Source of the DNA: Pipra filicauda
Taxonomy: Eukaryota > Chordata > Aves > Passeriformes > Pipridae
NCBI RefSeq assembly: GCF_003945595.2
Contig: NW_024104319.1
Coordinates: forward strand, 1,240,001-1,304,000
Reading direction: 5' to 3'
Length of the DNA: 64,000 bases
Shown: positions 22,141 through 35,000 of the stretch, one piece after another
Position numbering within the stretch: position 1 is the stretch's first letter
How the letters are laid out: every line of letters starts with the position of its first letter
Program-made: the position numbers and the translations under genes
Notes under the pieces: model-generated
Seen by the model: only the letters and a program-made list of their open reading frames with translations
What the model was told of the DNA's origin: nothing
Database searches by the model: none

Positions 22141-22812
22141 CAAACTGTGCCCCACTCCCCAAACCCCTCCTCCGCCCAGGCAGGATGGAGCCATTCGGTG
22201 CTGATAATAGCGCCGGGGTGGGAGCGTGAGCAGCACTTTCAAGTCTTGTCTGGTCATTGGAGATTGAGGTGTACCCATCTTACACAGCACCAAACAGACA
22301 GCAGAAATATTCTGTTCACAAGTCTTCACTGTTTTATTCTATTGTAGAAGGTGTTGTCATGAACCATTATATGTAATCTGGAGCCCTAACAGGCAAGACA
22401 TAAAAACATTACGAAGTAGAGACATAAAATATCAACCTCTCTTTCGCAGCTGTGCTCATATGACCAAAATCTGTTCTAATAAACAAGTCAGTGGTATGTA
22501 AATCTTCTTACAAGGCACTGAAGGTGAAAAAATTGTAATTTAGTTGGGCTCATATAGCTAAACAACAGCTATGTTATAGCAACATTATAATCTCCCCAAA
22601 GCATTATGGGATAACATGAAATCATTCTTCTGCAAGAGAAGGATAAATAACACTTTCATCAAAATATCTTCTCCTGTATTGGGTAGGTCAAAGCAGTTAA
22701 TAGTGTTAATCATCCAGACTCAGGAAAAGAAGGCAGTTTAAGAACACCCCAAAGAACGGGTGTCCCACCCAGAGTCTTCTATTTCATTTTTTTTCACGTA
22801 GGTTTCTTTTTT
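21960..22812. other. NT5C3-like intron side / TRABD2A downstream region
   Basis: The first 180 bp are still CpG island, then the composition falls abruptly to AT-rich sequence. No NT5C3 exon is seen. An additional minus-strand AATAAA lies at about 22,333 and could serve as a distal TRABD2A polyadenylation signal. Confidence 0.5.
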
Positions 22813-22826
22813 TTTATTTATTTATT
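22813..22826 (-). promoter_or_regulatory. TRABD2A: overlapping polyadenylation signals for TRABD2A
   Basis: The plus-strand tttatttatttatt gives three overlapping AATAAA hexamers on the minus strand, 40-53 bp past the TRABD2A stop. If used, the 3' UTR would be very short. Confidence 0.5.
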
Positions 22827-22866
22827 TTTAAGGCAACAGTCCTGCAACTTGGGTCCCCCTGTGTTT
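22827..22866 (+). repeat. LTR-end-like sequence abutting the TRABD2A stop
   Basis: The order tttaag, tgcaac, ttgggtcccc, tgtgtttc is shared with 20,048-20,087 at the 3' edge of the KLHL10-intron LTR, with small insertions between blocks. The similarity ends at the TRABD2A stop codon. This suggests that the 3' UTR start is repeat-derived, though only about 30 bases support it. Confidence 0.35.
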
Positions 22867-23046
22867 CAATGCAGCATTATCATGTGCAAAGTCAAAGCCA
22901 GCAGCGGAAGGAAGAGAGAACGGGAAAGCTGGTGAGCGCTGCTGGTGTTTGTGCGGGTGTGGCTGGACCACCCGTGGCCCCGGGGCTGGGATTCGACCAT
23001 GATGTAGCCATTAATGATGCGGATCCGGGGAGGATGGTCGGTAGCA
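22866..23046 (-). CDS. TRABD2A: TRABD2A last exon with GPI-type C-terminus
   Basis: Codes for [18 protein letters not shown] to the TGA stop. The end is a small-residue stretch (TNTSSAH) followed by the hydrophobic tail [14 protein letters not shown], as in a GPI-anchoring or single-pass C-terminal signal. Acceptor ccttgcag|TGCTA. The join to the previous exon restores a Ser codon. Confidence 0.85.
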
Positions 23047-26000
23047 CTGCAAGGCAAGAGAAGAACATCAGTCCAGACCCAGCCCAGAACTGCCCAACAG
23101 CCACAGAGCAGGAGGTGGTCAGTCTCTGTGCCCCACTGTTAGTCTTCTGGGTTCACGGGAATGGTCTCTTGTACAAGTTACACTCTCACCAAAAGTCTTT
23201 GTCTCCTAACGGCAGAGTGCTGTCTTGTCCCTTCCTCACAAGCGTGGGCAGCTCCCGTGCCAGCCCACAAGGACGAGGGTGCTAACCAGCTGAACTAGGA
23301 ATAGTCTTGAAGAGCAACAAGCAAGAGAGATTGAGGAGGGTGAAAACACCAGGAAAATACCTGCCCTGTCTCAGGTCTACCCAGCCTGCCCATTGCTCCC
23401 ACAGTCAGTCAGGGGGGTAAGATGACCATATTCCTAGTGCCTTTCAGCTAAGCAGTAAATATATGAGAACAATACAAGCAGAGGAGTGTTGCTGGAGTGA
23501 GATATCCTTTCTCAACTGAGTACATCTTCCTCAGCCATGCTTCGTGCATCTTAGTGTGGACCAAACTTGTTTTTATACTGCATGATCTCTTCCACAGGTC
23601 ATGAATTACAAAGAGATTGCATGTCATACTTTAAGGAGAGGAAAAGTCACATCCAGAAGCACGTCCTGGAGTCACCAGGAAAAATCACCACATTCCAGAG
23701 CATTTCCCATGAAAGTGAGTGCTCTGACGTGGTGATAAACAAGAACTGAATCAGAACCCACATGGTGCTGAATTCCCATTATGGCAGTACATGACAGAGG
23801 AGAGAAAACTCTGTGCTGTAGGTTGCTAACGCGAACTGTCCCGAACTGGGGGAGATTACACACTGCAGCAGGCCGAGAGTCAGAAGGGTCACATGCAACA
23901 CTGGTGTTGTTCTCCTTGGCAATGGACTGAAAGCAATACTTGATCCCATAGCTATAGGACTGACATAAACCCCAGGGCCTCATGGTGCTCTGTGGAACCT
24001 GAAGACAAATTTGGATGAAACTAAAAGCAAGTCCACCTGGCAAATACAAAAGCTGCTGCACCAGCTGCTGTTCATCATTCTTGTCTTATTTTGGCCCATT
24101 AAGCAAAAATATGCTTTGGGAAACTGAAGGCAATTAGTATCCTTTTTAAAAACACTTACTCTTCCTTACCCGAAGGGCTCTCCTGAAGATTTGAACAATA
24201 GCTGGAGTGAAGCCAGCTGGCAGCACATCAAAGAAGTACAATTGGCAGCTAATGCATACAGGGGCACAAACCAAAGTCATTCTGCCAAACCCACTACAAG
24301 ACTGTATTAAAATCCCTTGAGCTGCACCTTTCACGTTTTCAGGCTGACAGAAGGAATCGCAGAACCATTTGGGTTGGAAAAGACCTTTAAGATCATCGAG
24401 TCCAACTGCAAACCTGAAAGCTGTGAATGCCCTGGCAAAAGGAACCTGCGCCTGAGCACCCCGAGGAATGGTTAGAGCAAGGGCTGAGACTCCCAGCGAG
24501 ACGTGCCCTGCACACGAGCCAGGCTGAGCCCAGAGGTGTTGGATCTCCGCGGGAACAGACGCGGCTGCTCCACGAGGTGGGGCTGTCAGCTCATCCCACG
24601 CCTGCCCGGGAGCCTGGGCAGAGAGAGCGGAGACAACCCCTGCTTTACAGAAACCCAGCGCACGGACGGGCTTTGTGCCCGACTGACAGCCGCTTTCCCT
24701 CGGCAATCTCCCAGGCATCGCTTGTCTTTCCCAGTACTGTCATGCAACAGCTCCACGTCCAGACGGTCAAGCTCTCTGCTACTAAGGGCTCACCCCTAAA
24801 ATTAATCTGTCACCTAGCATCTGGATAAGTTTCTAGCACAAAGGATGACTTAATTAGCAGGGGAAGAAAGGAAACATTATAAAAGAAAAGAAAGAAAAAT
24901 GGCATTTGCTGCTCTCATATTTGTGCAGCAGTTTCCTAAGCTGCCGTATTAGCTTTGCTTTTTCTGCACTACTGCCTAGCAGTACTTGCAAACCGGTATG
25001 TAGCCTTAATGTACCTCCAATTTAATCCCAGTAGCACATCTTCCCATCTTCCCTCATCTTCTGAAGGCACTGATACTGCAAGTGCACACGTATCTCACAG
25101 TCACTGCCCACTGACTTCCCTGAGCTTTGTGGGAAAAACTGCGTGTGAAAAACTGAACATGTCACAGCAGAGGCAGGGGGGAGCTTAAGGCAGTCAGTCC
25201 TTACCATTTCAACTAAACAGTCTATCAACAGAAACTCCCAAAACCCATTCTCAATCAGCTGATAGCAACTACATTAATAGAAAGTAAATGATACAAGGTT
25301 ATCTGACAGGAGGGAAACATTAAGGTATACATCAGCCACAGGCCCAAGTATAGGTAGTGAGGGAAAAGCTGGCTTTTTTTTTCTTTGCAGGCTGCTTAGT
25401 ACTTGCAGGTAAGTAAGCTCTTCTGGATAACACATAACTAAGGGTTATGTGTGGACCTTTGCCCCACAACACACTCAGTTTTTTATATTAACTCCATCAT
25501 CCACTAGGCTGTCGTGCTTTTTGAGACTGGAAGAATACGGAGACTGGAAATACTGCATGAATATTGTCCAAATGCAAGGAGTACATATGTCAGGTATGAC
25601 AGTTTCCACACATGCAGCAGTTCTTGGATAACAGCCCAAGACTTTGACCTGTACCATCTACCACTGGACCCACCCTTCTGTGATAGAGAGGACTGCCATA
25701 CACTCACAATTCCTCAATTCCCAGTGCAAAATGATCTAGACAAGGCTTCCACTTGTTTTGGGCCTCATTTTTCACAAACCTAACCATGGGGAGGAAAAAA
25801 AAAAAAAAGCTATTTTGTCACTAAAAGCACAAGCAGTCTTGTGTAAAGTTTTCAGAAAGAATCATGGTGAGGGAGAAGGTCAGATCCCATCCTGAGGGTG
25901 TATCTAGCCCCAGCAGAAGTTCGGTGGATCAAATTAAACAGTCTAAGTAAAGTCCATTCTACATGACAAACCATCCCCCCTCCCCAGCCCTGAACTACCT

Positions 26001-29000
26001 TTCTTCAAGGCGAACCCAGAGGTCATTAAACTGTCGCAATCTGCGTTTCTTCTGCTGCTGCTTCTTCTTCTTCTTTTTGTACTTCCTGTCTACCTTCTCC
26101 AGCTCATCGATGCTGTCAGGCAGTAGCAGGTGAGGCAGGAACTCTTCCTTCTCCTCCTCCTCCTTCTGGGGGTGCAATGGCAGTGGAAGCTCCTGAGACG
26201 TGACATAGGGACTGTGTGATGATGAAAAGGCTAACAAGGTTTTGGGAGATTTTTGGCTGGAAGAAAGAGGGAACACAGACAACAAAAGGGCTTTGAGGCA
26301 AAATCATGATACAGATACTATCAAGGCACATGTATATAAAATAGGTGTTTCTCCCTGACATATTGGCTGGTTGCTCATTCCTCTGCCTTATATTTCTGCC
26401 CCTTCTTTCTTAAGTCAACATTCTGATCAAAATAGTTCTCTTTAACAAAAAAAGAAAAAGCTTTGGAAAAGCTTTTTTTGGCAATCTGGATCTGAGGAAA
26501 GAATGCAATCTGGCTCAGGGCGGTAACTCTTGGTAATAAGTTTACCTACCTAGAAAGAGACAAAAATGGAATCACCCTCAAAGTCAGAGAAGGTCAAACC
26601 TCACTCCTTTGGTCTACTACACATCCTCTGCTGTACTGCAGAACACAGACCAGATTATCCCTTTCAGCATTTCCTGCCCAGAGCCAAGTAACTCTGGGGA
26701 AGTGGCAGAGACAAAATTACTAAAGCCCACTAACTGATGAAGCCAGTCCTGGATCAACAACTCTCACTGGTAGCTAAAAAGCAGATTGTGGTCATGGCTA
26801 TAGAAATGCATCTTGCAAAATTACTGTCTTTGAAGGGAATAGCTCAAGATACCATTAATGGTAATGGGAGACCTGGCTACCCTGGACAAAGAGAAGGCTG
26901 AGGTTCTCAACAACTTCTGTGCCTCATTCTTCAACAGCAGGGGCCCCAGCCATACCACTGAAGTCAGGAAAGACTCGGAGAATGAAGACCCCAAGCTCAC
27001 TGTAAGAGAGCATCAGGTTCAAGACCATCTAAGGAATCTGGATTTGCACAAGTCTATGAGACCTGATGAGATTCATCTGCATGTCCTGAGAGAGCAGGCA
27101 GATGAAGTTGTTCAGCCACTATCCAATTTCTGAAAAATTGTGGTAGTTAGGTGAAGTTCCTGAGGACTGGAAAAAAGGAAATATAACTTTCATTTTTAAA
27201 AGGGAGAAAGCAGAAGACCCAGGGAACTACAGACCAGTCAGTCTCACCTCTGTGCCATGCAAGATAGCAGAGCAGATTCTTCTAGAAACTACACTAAGGC
27301 ACATGGAAAACAAAGAGGTGATTGGTAACAGCTAACATGGCTGGAGAAGAGAAGGTTGCATGGAGACCTCACAGCAACATTCCAGTATCTGATGGGGGCC
27401 TATGGCTACGCAGCTTCCTGCAAAGGTGATAAATTGAAAAAGCCAATAATCAGCTCCATGCTGATTACTGAAGCTCTGTTTCTTTATACTTAGAGCAAAT
27501 GACATCTCTATTTACTCACAGCTTTGCTGGCCCACACTTCTCATTGTCTGGAACAAAGCAATTTTCCCTCTTCTTTATGAGCATCTTGGGCAAACCTACA
27601 AGCTCAATCCACTCTGAGAGCACAGAGAACCCAACAGGAATATCTGACTGATCTTTATGGCTATGTAAAGAGAAGAGAAGAGAAGAAATCCAACAGTCTT
27701 CTGTAAAAAGATTAAATTGGAGACTGGCTTGGACTGAAATTCAGAATGGTAACAGAAAACCTGTGTTGGTTTCAGCTGGGGTAGAGTTAAGTTTCTTCAT
27801 AGTGCTAGTACAGGGCTATGTACTGGGTTTCTGCTGAACACAGGGTTGATAGAGATGTTTTTGTTGTTGCTGGGTGGGGCTAGAAGAGATCCAGGGCCTT
27901 TTCTGCTTTTCATGCTGCCACACTGACAGGGAGGTTGGGAGGAGACACAGCTGGGACAGGTGACCCAAACTGACCACAGGGATATTCCATACCATATGAA
28001 ATCATGATCAGTATATAGAGCTGTGGGGAAGAAAGAGGAAGGTGGGGCATTTGGAGTGATGGTGTTTGCCTTCCCCAGTAACCATTACCTATGATGGGGC
28101 CCTGCTCTCCTGGAGCTGGCTGAACACCTGCCTGCCCACAGGAAGCAGTGAATTAATTCCTTGTTTTGCTTTGTTTGTGTGTGTGGCTTTTGCTTTCCCC
28201 ATTAAACTGTCTTTATCTCAAGCAATGAGTTTTCTGACTTTTTCCCTTTCAGTTCTCTCCCTAGTCCCTCTGGTGGGAGAGTGAGCAAGCAGCTGAGCGG
28301 GGCTTGGCTGCTGGCTGGGGTTAAACCATAACAAAACCACAGACCATTGGCAAGAAACCTGGCTTTAAAAACTGAAATCTTCTCAGAACTGTGTTCTTTT
28401 TCCAGTTTCCAGTGGCACAAAAAGGAGGAGGTCAAGAAGGGACATGTTTCAGGATGGCTGCAGTTTTCAAGCTAGCCCATCACTGGGTGTACGTTTATTT
28501 GATGGTGAATGAAAAGAGTCCTTCCTGGAGAAGGAGAAATAAAATTGTAGACTGAAACATGAAGGCAAGAGCAGATGGAAAACAAAGATAATTTGTCTTA
28601 TTTCCTGCCAGGAAAATCATAGACTGGTCACATGGTAAAGTTTATTTGACAGAGACTGATGGAGAATGGGCCTTAGGCTATCAATCTCTTTCAAAATCCT
28701 TGAGATTGTCACACTGTCACACTTTATCACCTCTGAACTATCACAACCCTTCAGCTCTCCTCTTCAGCTGCCTCACATCACCTGCACTTTAACTCCACCT
28801 TACAGAGTGATCCCCCACTAGCTGTCTCCGCTCACCTGATTTGATCTGCTTGAAGGCCCTCCGCCTAGGATTCCCTTTTCCCCATCTTCTCTTCACTGTG
28901 TTTGTTCTTTAATTGTCTAAGTCACAGCAGGGAGAGGAGTGGGCACCCCTGCTCCACTGTAGACGAGCGTGCAATGCTGTCTGCAGCCTTCCCCACAGAA

Positions 29001-32000
29001 TTCATGGCCATATCATGCTGGAGCTCAGCACTGCTACAGGTACAGGATGAGCTGCATCCTGCATGGCCAGCCATTTATTGTGGTAGATGCAGCCTCAGAC
29101 ACTATTATTAGACACCCATGTACATAACCTCCTTTGCAACACTTCCTGCAAGCAGTTCATCCAGGGACCGAATAAGCAACCACTGGAAAAGGCACACAGA
29201 TGCAAAAGGACGTCCTTCCTCCCCCAGGTCAGTTTCTTCTCCCAGCACAGCAGCTAAGGGAGGAGTCAGGAAGCACCTTAATTATGGCTGTGATTGTGAT
29301 GACTGTTTTACAATATATAAATGCATTCCAAACTCAGGAACAACATTTAAAACCAGAAGGAGCTTAACTGAACTTGTGGTACTATTCATGAACTGTCTTT
29401 TGCACTGCTGCCTTGTTGGAGAACCTCTTTTGCCTTCCCTGCTTTGGAGACAGCAGGGAGAAGGAACCCTTTTGCCTCTACCAGGGGCATTCATCCCATC
29501 CCATTTGCCCTGCAAATGGGCAGCACACCTCAGGCAGCCTTGTCTAAAGGTGAAATTGTGTTACTGCACCCAGTCATTTATTTGCCTGCTACAGGAAAAC
29601 AAGTATAACAATCCTGTATCTTTCTTGGTTCCTACACACAGATATCTACAAGATACCTCACAAGACACTTTTTGTTTAGCCAGAGCACAGGAAGCAGCAG
29701 ACTGTGCTGCTACTGCACAATGTCATGTTGCAGGGAAGGGAGACAACTGCAGACTTCCTTCTTCCTGTGTTTTACAACATCTCAGCCCCACTGTATCCAA
29801 CACCAGAACAGTTGCTTGAATTCTCTGTCTCAGTTCAACTACTTGACATTTTTTTCCTCTCTCAATTTTGTATGGTAAAATAGTCCACAGGCACTGTCTG
29901 GACTGTGTGCAGCACTGCTGTCTAGGACAATAGCGGGATACGGTTCCACACTTATGTGGCTAGACTGGGTTTACTGCCACAGACTGCCCTGTTATTTCTC
30001 CTAGAACAAGCCCAGGATAGCAATCAAGGCAAATCCTCTATCCAGTTCCTAGAACTCTGACACACGCTTGCCACAGGTCTTTCCCCCACCTCATATACTC
30101 TTTTCCTTTTTCTTGAAACATATTTCATATTTTTAAATATATTTCCAAGTCATCTAGAAACGTTAATAGTGAAGTGCCATCTTCTTTATCTTATTCAGTC
30201 AGCTTCAATATCAAGACTCCAGGAAAGATGTTCTGTCCCGTAGTTCCAATGAGAGGTTTAAGATGCAACTCATGCCAAACTGAGGGCTTTCAAAGGCACA
30301 AGAGTCACTGGCTGGACAATGAACTCCCATGATGTGGTCAGAGAACTGGGTGCCAGCTACCCCAAGTGTCCTTGATACCAAACTTCCTGATGAGTTAAAA
30401 TCTATCCCTCCTTTCCATAATTGTCTGCCTTTGATTTCTTTACAACCACATCTTTACAGAGAAGTATCAGATATTGTTTATTCTGAAGTACCTATTAAGC
30501 TGTCTTTCTTTAAGCTTTAAGAAGCTGCTACAGCAGTTTTTAGAAATACCTAAGCTAAAAGTGAGAAAACCAACACGAAAATATCAATGCAAGCTGTTTG
30601 GTTTTCTTGTTTATTTGTTTGTTTTAATAAATCCTTCAAACAATGATACACTGGATTTTCTAGAATGATTCAAGTGTTACAAAATCAGTAAGTCTTATAC
30701 TAAAGCACAGGGGCCTTCTCCTTATCAGACCACCTGCCCATTGGTAGCAACAGGGCTAGAGGCTGGCATTCATATATGAGTGGGGATAAGTCTTGGCTCA
30801 GTTTTTTCAGTGCATATAGAGTTAATGATATATGTCCATGTCAAGAATCATCACAAAAAAATGATCTGCCAGAGTTTGAATCTTATGGTTTTAGACAGCA
30901 GCAAAAGTGATGTAAAGAGAAAGGTGAAGTAACAAGAGTATGAGAAAAATATCTATTATTTTGTACCACACCTGTGGAGCCCTTGGCACAGACCAAGACT
31001 CTTCTCTGTGCTCTGCACAAAAGCTGATGGTCCTGTCTGAGAGCATCATATCAGAATTGTGGGGGAGGAGGAACAGAGATGTAAACAGAGAGGAACAGCA
31101 TGCTTGGCACAGAAGGTAAAAAGAAAACAGTACCATAATTGGGACCAAACCTTTTCTCCATTGTGGTCTTTTAGCAGTGACTACAAGGAGGAGTGGGCAT
31201 AGCTGACAGACACGTATTTGGTAAGATTCTGGAGAAGGGGGAGACAAGGATTGCAGATCCTAAGCTGGTGGCAAGAATTCCAGGAAGAGGTGACTCAAAA
31301 GCACATGTAATCCTCAGCAGAGAGTGGAGGAGGAGATTATCTGGCATCTGTAGTTACTGAAACCATGGAGATGGATAAAAGCATCCAGTGAGAGATAAAA
31401 GAGGCAGTAAGGGTATATCCCAAAGGACAGGATGAACCAGAACAACAAGTACCTTGGCTTAAAAATGCAGAAGAGAGCAAGACACATGAGAGCAATCAGT
31501 CATAAGCACAGCTTGCAAAGAGACTGGATAGACTCTGGGCATTCAGATTCCAGGCTGACAGAGAGTAATCAGAAAAAATGAAAAATAGTGGTGTAAAAGA
31601 AGGACAGTAAAAGGCAGGGCACTCAAACACATAAAAGAGAGGAAGGAGAAGTGTGAAAGCCTTATGTGGTATGAGACAGCATCCAGATCTGATGTACCAA
31701 GCATGCATAGTCTGTGCTTTTCATTTAAGAGTTCAAACTTACAGAGGAGGAAAATGTTATTTCAATTAAAGAAACCCAAACAAGCATAAAACCAAAAATA
31801 ACGCAAACAAAGCACAAAAAAAAAAAAAAGTAAACAAAATCTTGTTTCCAAACTAGCTCATGGAAGAGAAAAGCAAACTTCTGGGAAGGAGAGAAGGAGC
31901 CTAGCTGAGTGTTAGGTATAGTTCCATCTGCCACTACTTCTTCATGATTGTTTACAAACCCAGCCCTCAATGGCTGCTCAGCTAGGTGAAAGCATGCATT

Positions 32001-35000
32001 ACTTGTTGATGGCTTGTCCAGCTGGAGTGTGTTCTACCTCGTACCCTTCTCTCCTCAAAACATCAATCACTGTGTTGTTGCCCATGAAGTGACCTGCAGT
32101 TAAAAGAAAAATTACATCAGAACTCAACAAGCACACAGAAAGAAGGAGAAGAACAACAAAGTCCTTCCTCATCACAGGAGGTGTGCCACACTCAGGGGAG
32201 GCAGGGCTTTATCTCTCCCCACCAGCATGCACCAGAAACACAGGATATCTAATGAGTGATTGCTGAACTTTCCCAAGGTCACTTCAATTACTACATTCTG
32301 CCTTTCTAAAATGCAGATGTGATTGCAATTCCTCTGGTTCCACAGGTTATTGCATAGTGGGCTGTCCAGGGAGGTGGTAGAGTCACCATTCCTGAAGGTG
32401 TTTAAGGAAAGACTGGACGTGGCACTTAGTGCTGCGATCTGATTGACACGGTGGTGTCCAGCCAAAGGTCGGACTTGATGATTTCAGGGGTCTTTTCCAA
32501 CCTAATTGATTCTGTGATTATCAGGCCATTGTGGCTTATGTTGTGGGAACAAGCGATAAAGTTCTGACATCGCTGTCCAAGAGCAGCACTGAGCCTACAG
32601 TTGCTGGTGATACAAAAAAGGTCAGAATATGGCCGCATTTCAACACTCTCCAGCGGTTGTTCAGTTATCACTAACAATTTTTAAATTATTAAAAACCATC
32701 CAGCTGTAGAGAACAGAAAATAACTCTGAAAGCCAATGACTTAGGTCAACCCCTTTCATTCCTCTGTATATGCCACTGGGGTCAGGAACCTGACTTCAGT
32801 CATGTTGACAAAAGTTTTGGAAATACTTAGATAGTTCTGCCCTAATTCTGTGATTTACATCTCCACTCCATTTTCAGAGAGATGTGGTGGCCATAATTTG
32901 GCCATAAGACCATCATTTGGCATCATAGTGAATATATGACTACTCAAAGGGTGCAGGAGTAATGCTGTAAGGACTGTATGCTCTGCACACAGAATGTCTT
33001 CCACTGTCACTTTAACACCTCATCAGACCAGGCTGCTGAGAAGCAGATGGAGAACAAAGGCCTTGCACAGTCCCTCATAGTTCTAGCTTTCATGAAACAT
33101 TTTTTCATTTAACAGTCTGCATTAATTAAAATTAGCCTTGAGCAAATTGCTTATTAGAGTGATCCCTTGCTTCTGCAGATGCAAGCAGTGCTAAACTTGA
33201 CAAACTGTTCTCTGCTAAGACTGTTCATAAATACATGGCAATAAAACCACCAGAATTATCATAGTAGCCAGGGAAAGCAGGAAATTATAAAGAGAATTCC
33301 AAGAGTGGTGAGATTATTAGGAGACTAAACATAATGGATTCATGACTTTTCACTCCAAAATTGGTTCAATGAATTCGAGCACAAAATTCCACTTCCTCAT
33401 GCCACGATAGCAAAGTGCTCATGAACTACCAGCTTCAGGCATGACAGTATCATGATGGTATCATTTGAGCACAGACATTTATGAAGATGAACTTTCCCCC
33501 AGAACCTAAGAACACAAACCAATCTAGCTCAAATGAAACCTTTTAACCAAGCACTGCAATGCACACCCATGGGGTACCATATTTTCTCCCCTAGTAACTG
33601 GATTTTTTCCTCAGCTCCTCAGCTTATATTTTGTCTTCAGAAGGAGTAAAGCTGATGTGCTGTTACGTGAACCTAACCTAATACTGTTGATATCTGTTTC
33701 TTGCTGAATGGTTCAGCCCCAGAAATTCTCTAACTGAGAATTCCCTCGTGTCAGCAAAAAGACCAGATCGCAGCAGGGAACAGTAATGAGCGTAATCAAA
33801 TATTGTTAATGAGTAAAATTAGCCATCAGAAAGCAAACGCTAGGTATAAGATACCAGATCTAGTTTCTGTCTCTCACCTTTAACACAAGGAGAGGTGTGT
33901 GCAAAAGGAAGACGAGAGGGAATAACTGCTCCTCCACACAGCAGAAGAAGGGGTGGCTTCCAAAAGATGATCTGTCCCTTGTAACTGACAGTGAGGTAGG
34001 AAAGACTTTTAGAGAAATGCCTCTGTATTGACGAGGATAGGGGCAGTGTATGCTGCAAGTTCAGACTGGGTATTCACATGGTGCAGGCAATGCTGGGGGA
34101 ATTGAGTCCCATCTTCAGAAGTGAAAAGCAGTGTCAAGGCTCTGAACTCATATTTTCCTAATCCAAGTCCTTCAAGAGGAAAGGGACAAGGCATAAGGAT
34201 AAGCAATCTGTAGGGCAATCTATGGTGTGAAAATAATTTTCCTCAAGCCAGTTTAAGATGTTACAGTCTCGTGCATTTCAAGAGTGAGCTACTGAGTAGT
34301 TGCACACATCACACCATTAAACGCACTACTCCCTTATCAATCTTCAGTCACCTTTGCTCAGAGCAGTGATTTAGACTGGTATATAGGAAATTACTGCAGC
34401 ACATGGATGAATCCCATTTCAATCAGTCAGCCTGCTTGAGTGATTTCCTGAAGCTGGGCTCTTTCTTTTTAATTTAATGCAGTGATAAGACTATCTTTTT
34501 TATCCCAGTCATGTGTACATACCTTCACAGAGTGTCTTTGCTCATTGTTGCCAAGGCAATGAGCTATGTCTGCATGTGAAAGAAAAATGATGTGTTAATA
34601 CTCTGCAAAAGAGAACCGACCAAATGAATAAATAGGTGTAAAACAGATGCGTACAAATACAAACATGTGATATTAGATTGTTCACAGGATGTGAGCAATC
34701 AGGAGCCACTCAGGCTAGGTACAAGAAAGGTTAGGAGATGCAGTGTTTGTTATCCAAAAGGTGGGCCACGTGTGCCCCACGAGACAGAGCTTGTCCGGGG
34801 CCCAGAGGATCTACAGGTTCAACCAAACAAGACAAAAAATTAAAAGAGGGAGAAAGGTGAGAGATTGAGGTACAGGGCCCCACCAGGAACCTCCCTAGAG
34901 TCAGGGCTTTTACCTCTTTTCTAGGGACCATGACAAAAAGAGATCAGACAGCCAAAACCAACTGGAAGAAACATGAGAAAGATTCAGTCTCCAAAGTCTG

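Noticed and set aside
21319..22347. Long open frames (up to 342 codons) on both strands of the CpG island
   Set aside because: They overlap in many frames, are Pro/Arg/Gly-rich as expected from GC-rich DNA with few stops, and the only supported coding parts are the NT5C3-like exons with splice sites.
29118..29819. 233-codon open frame on the plus strand in a TRABD2A intron
   Set aside because: No domain, repeat or signal peptide is recognisable and no splice context supports it; a chance frame of this length is possible in 64 kb with six frames.
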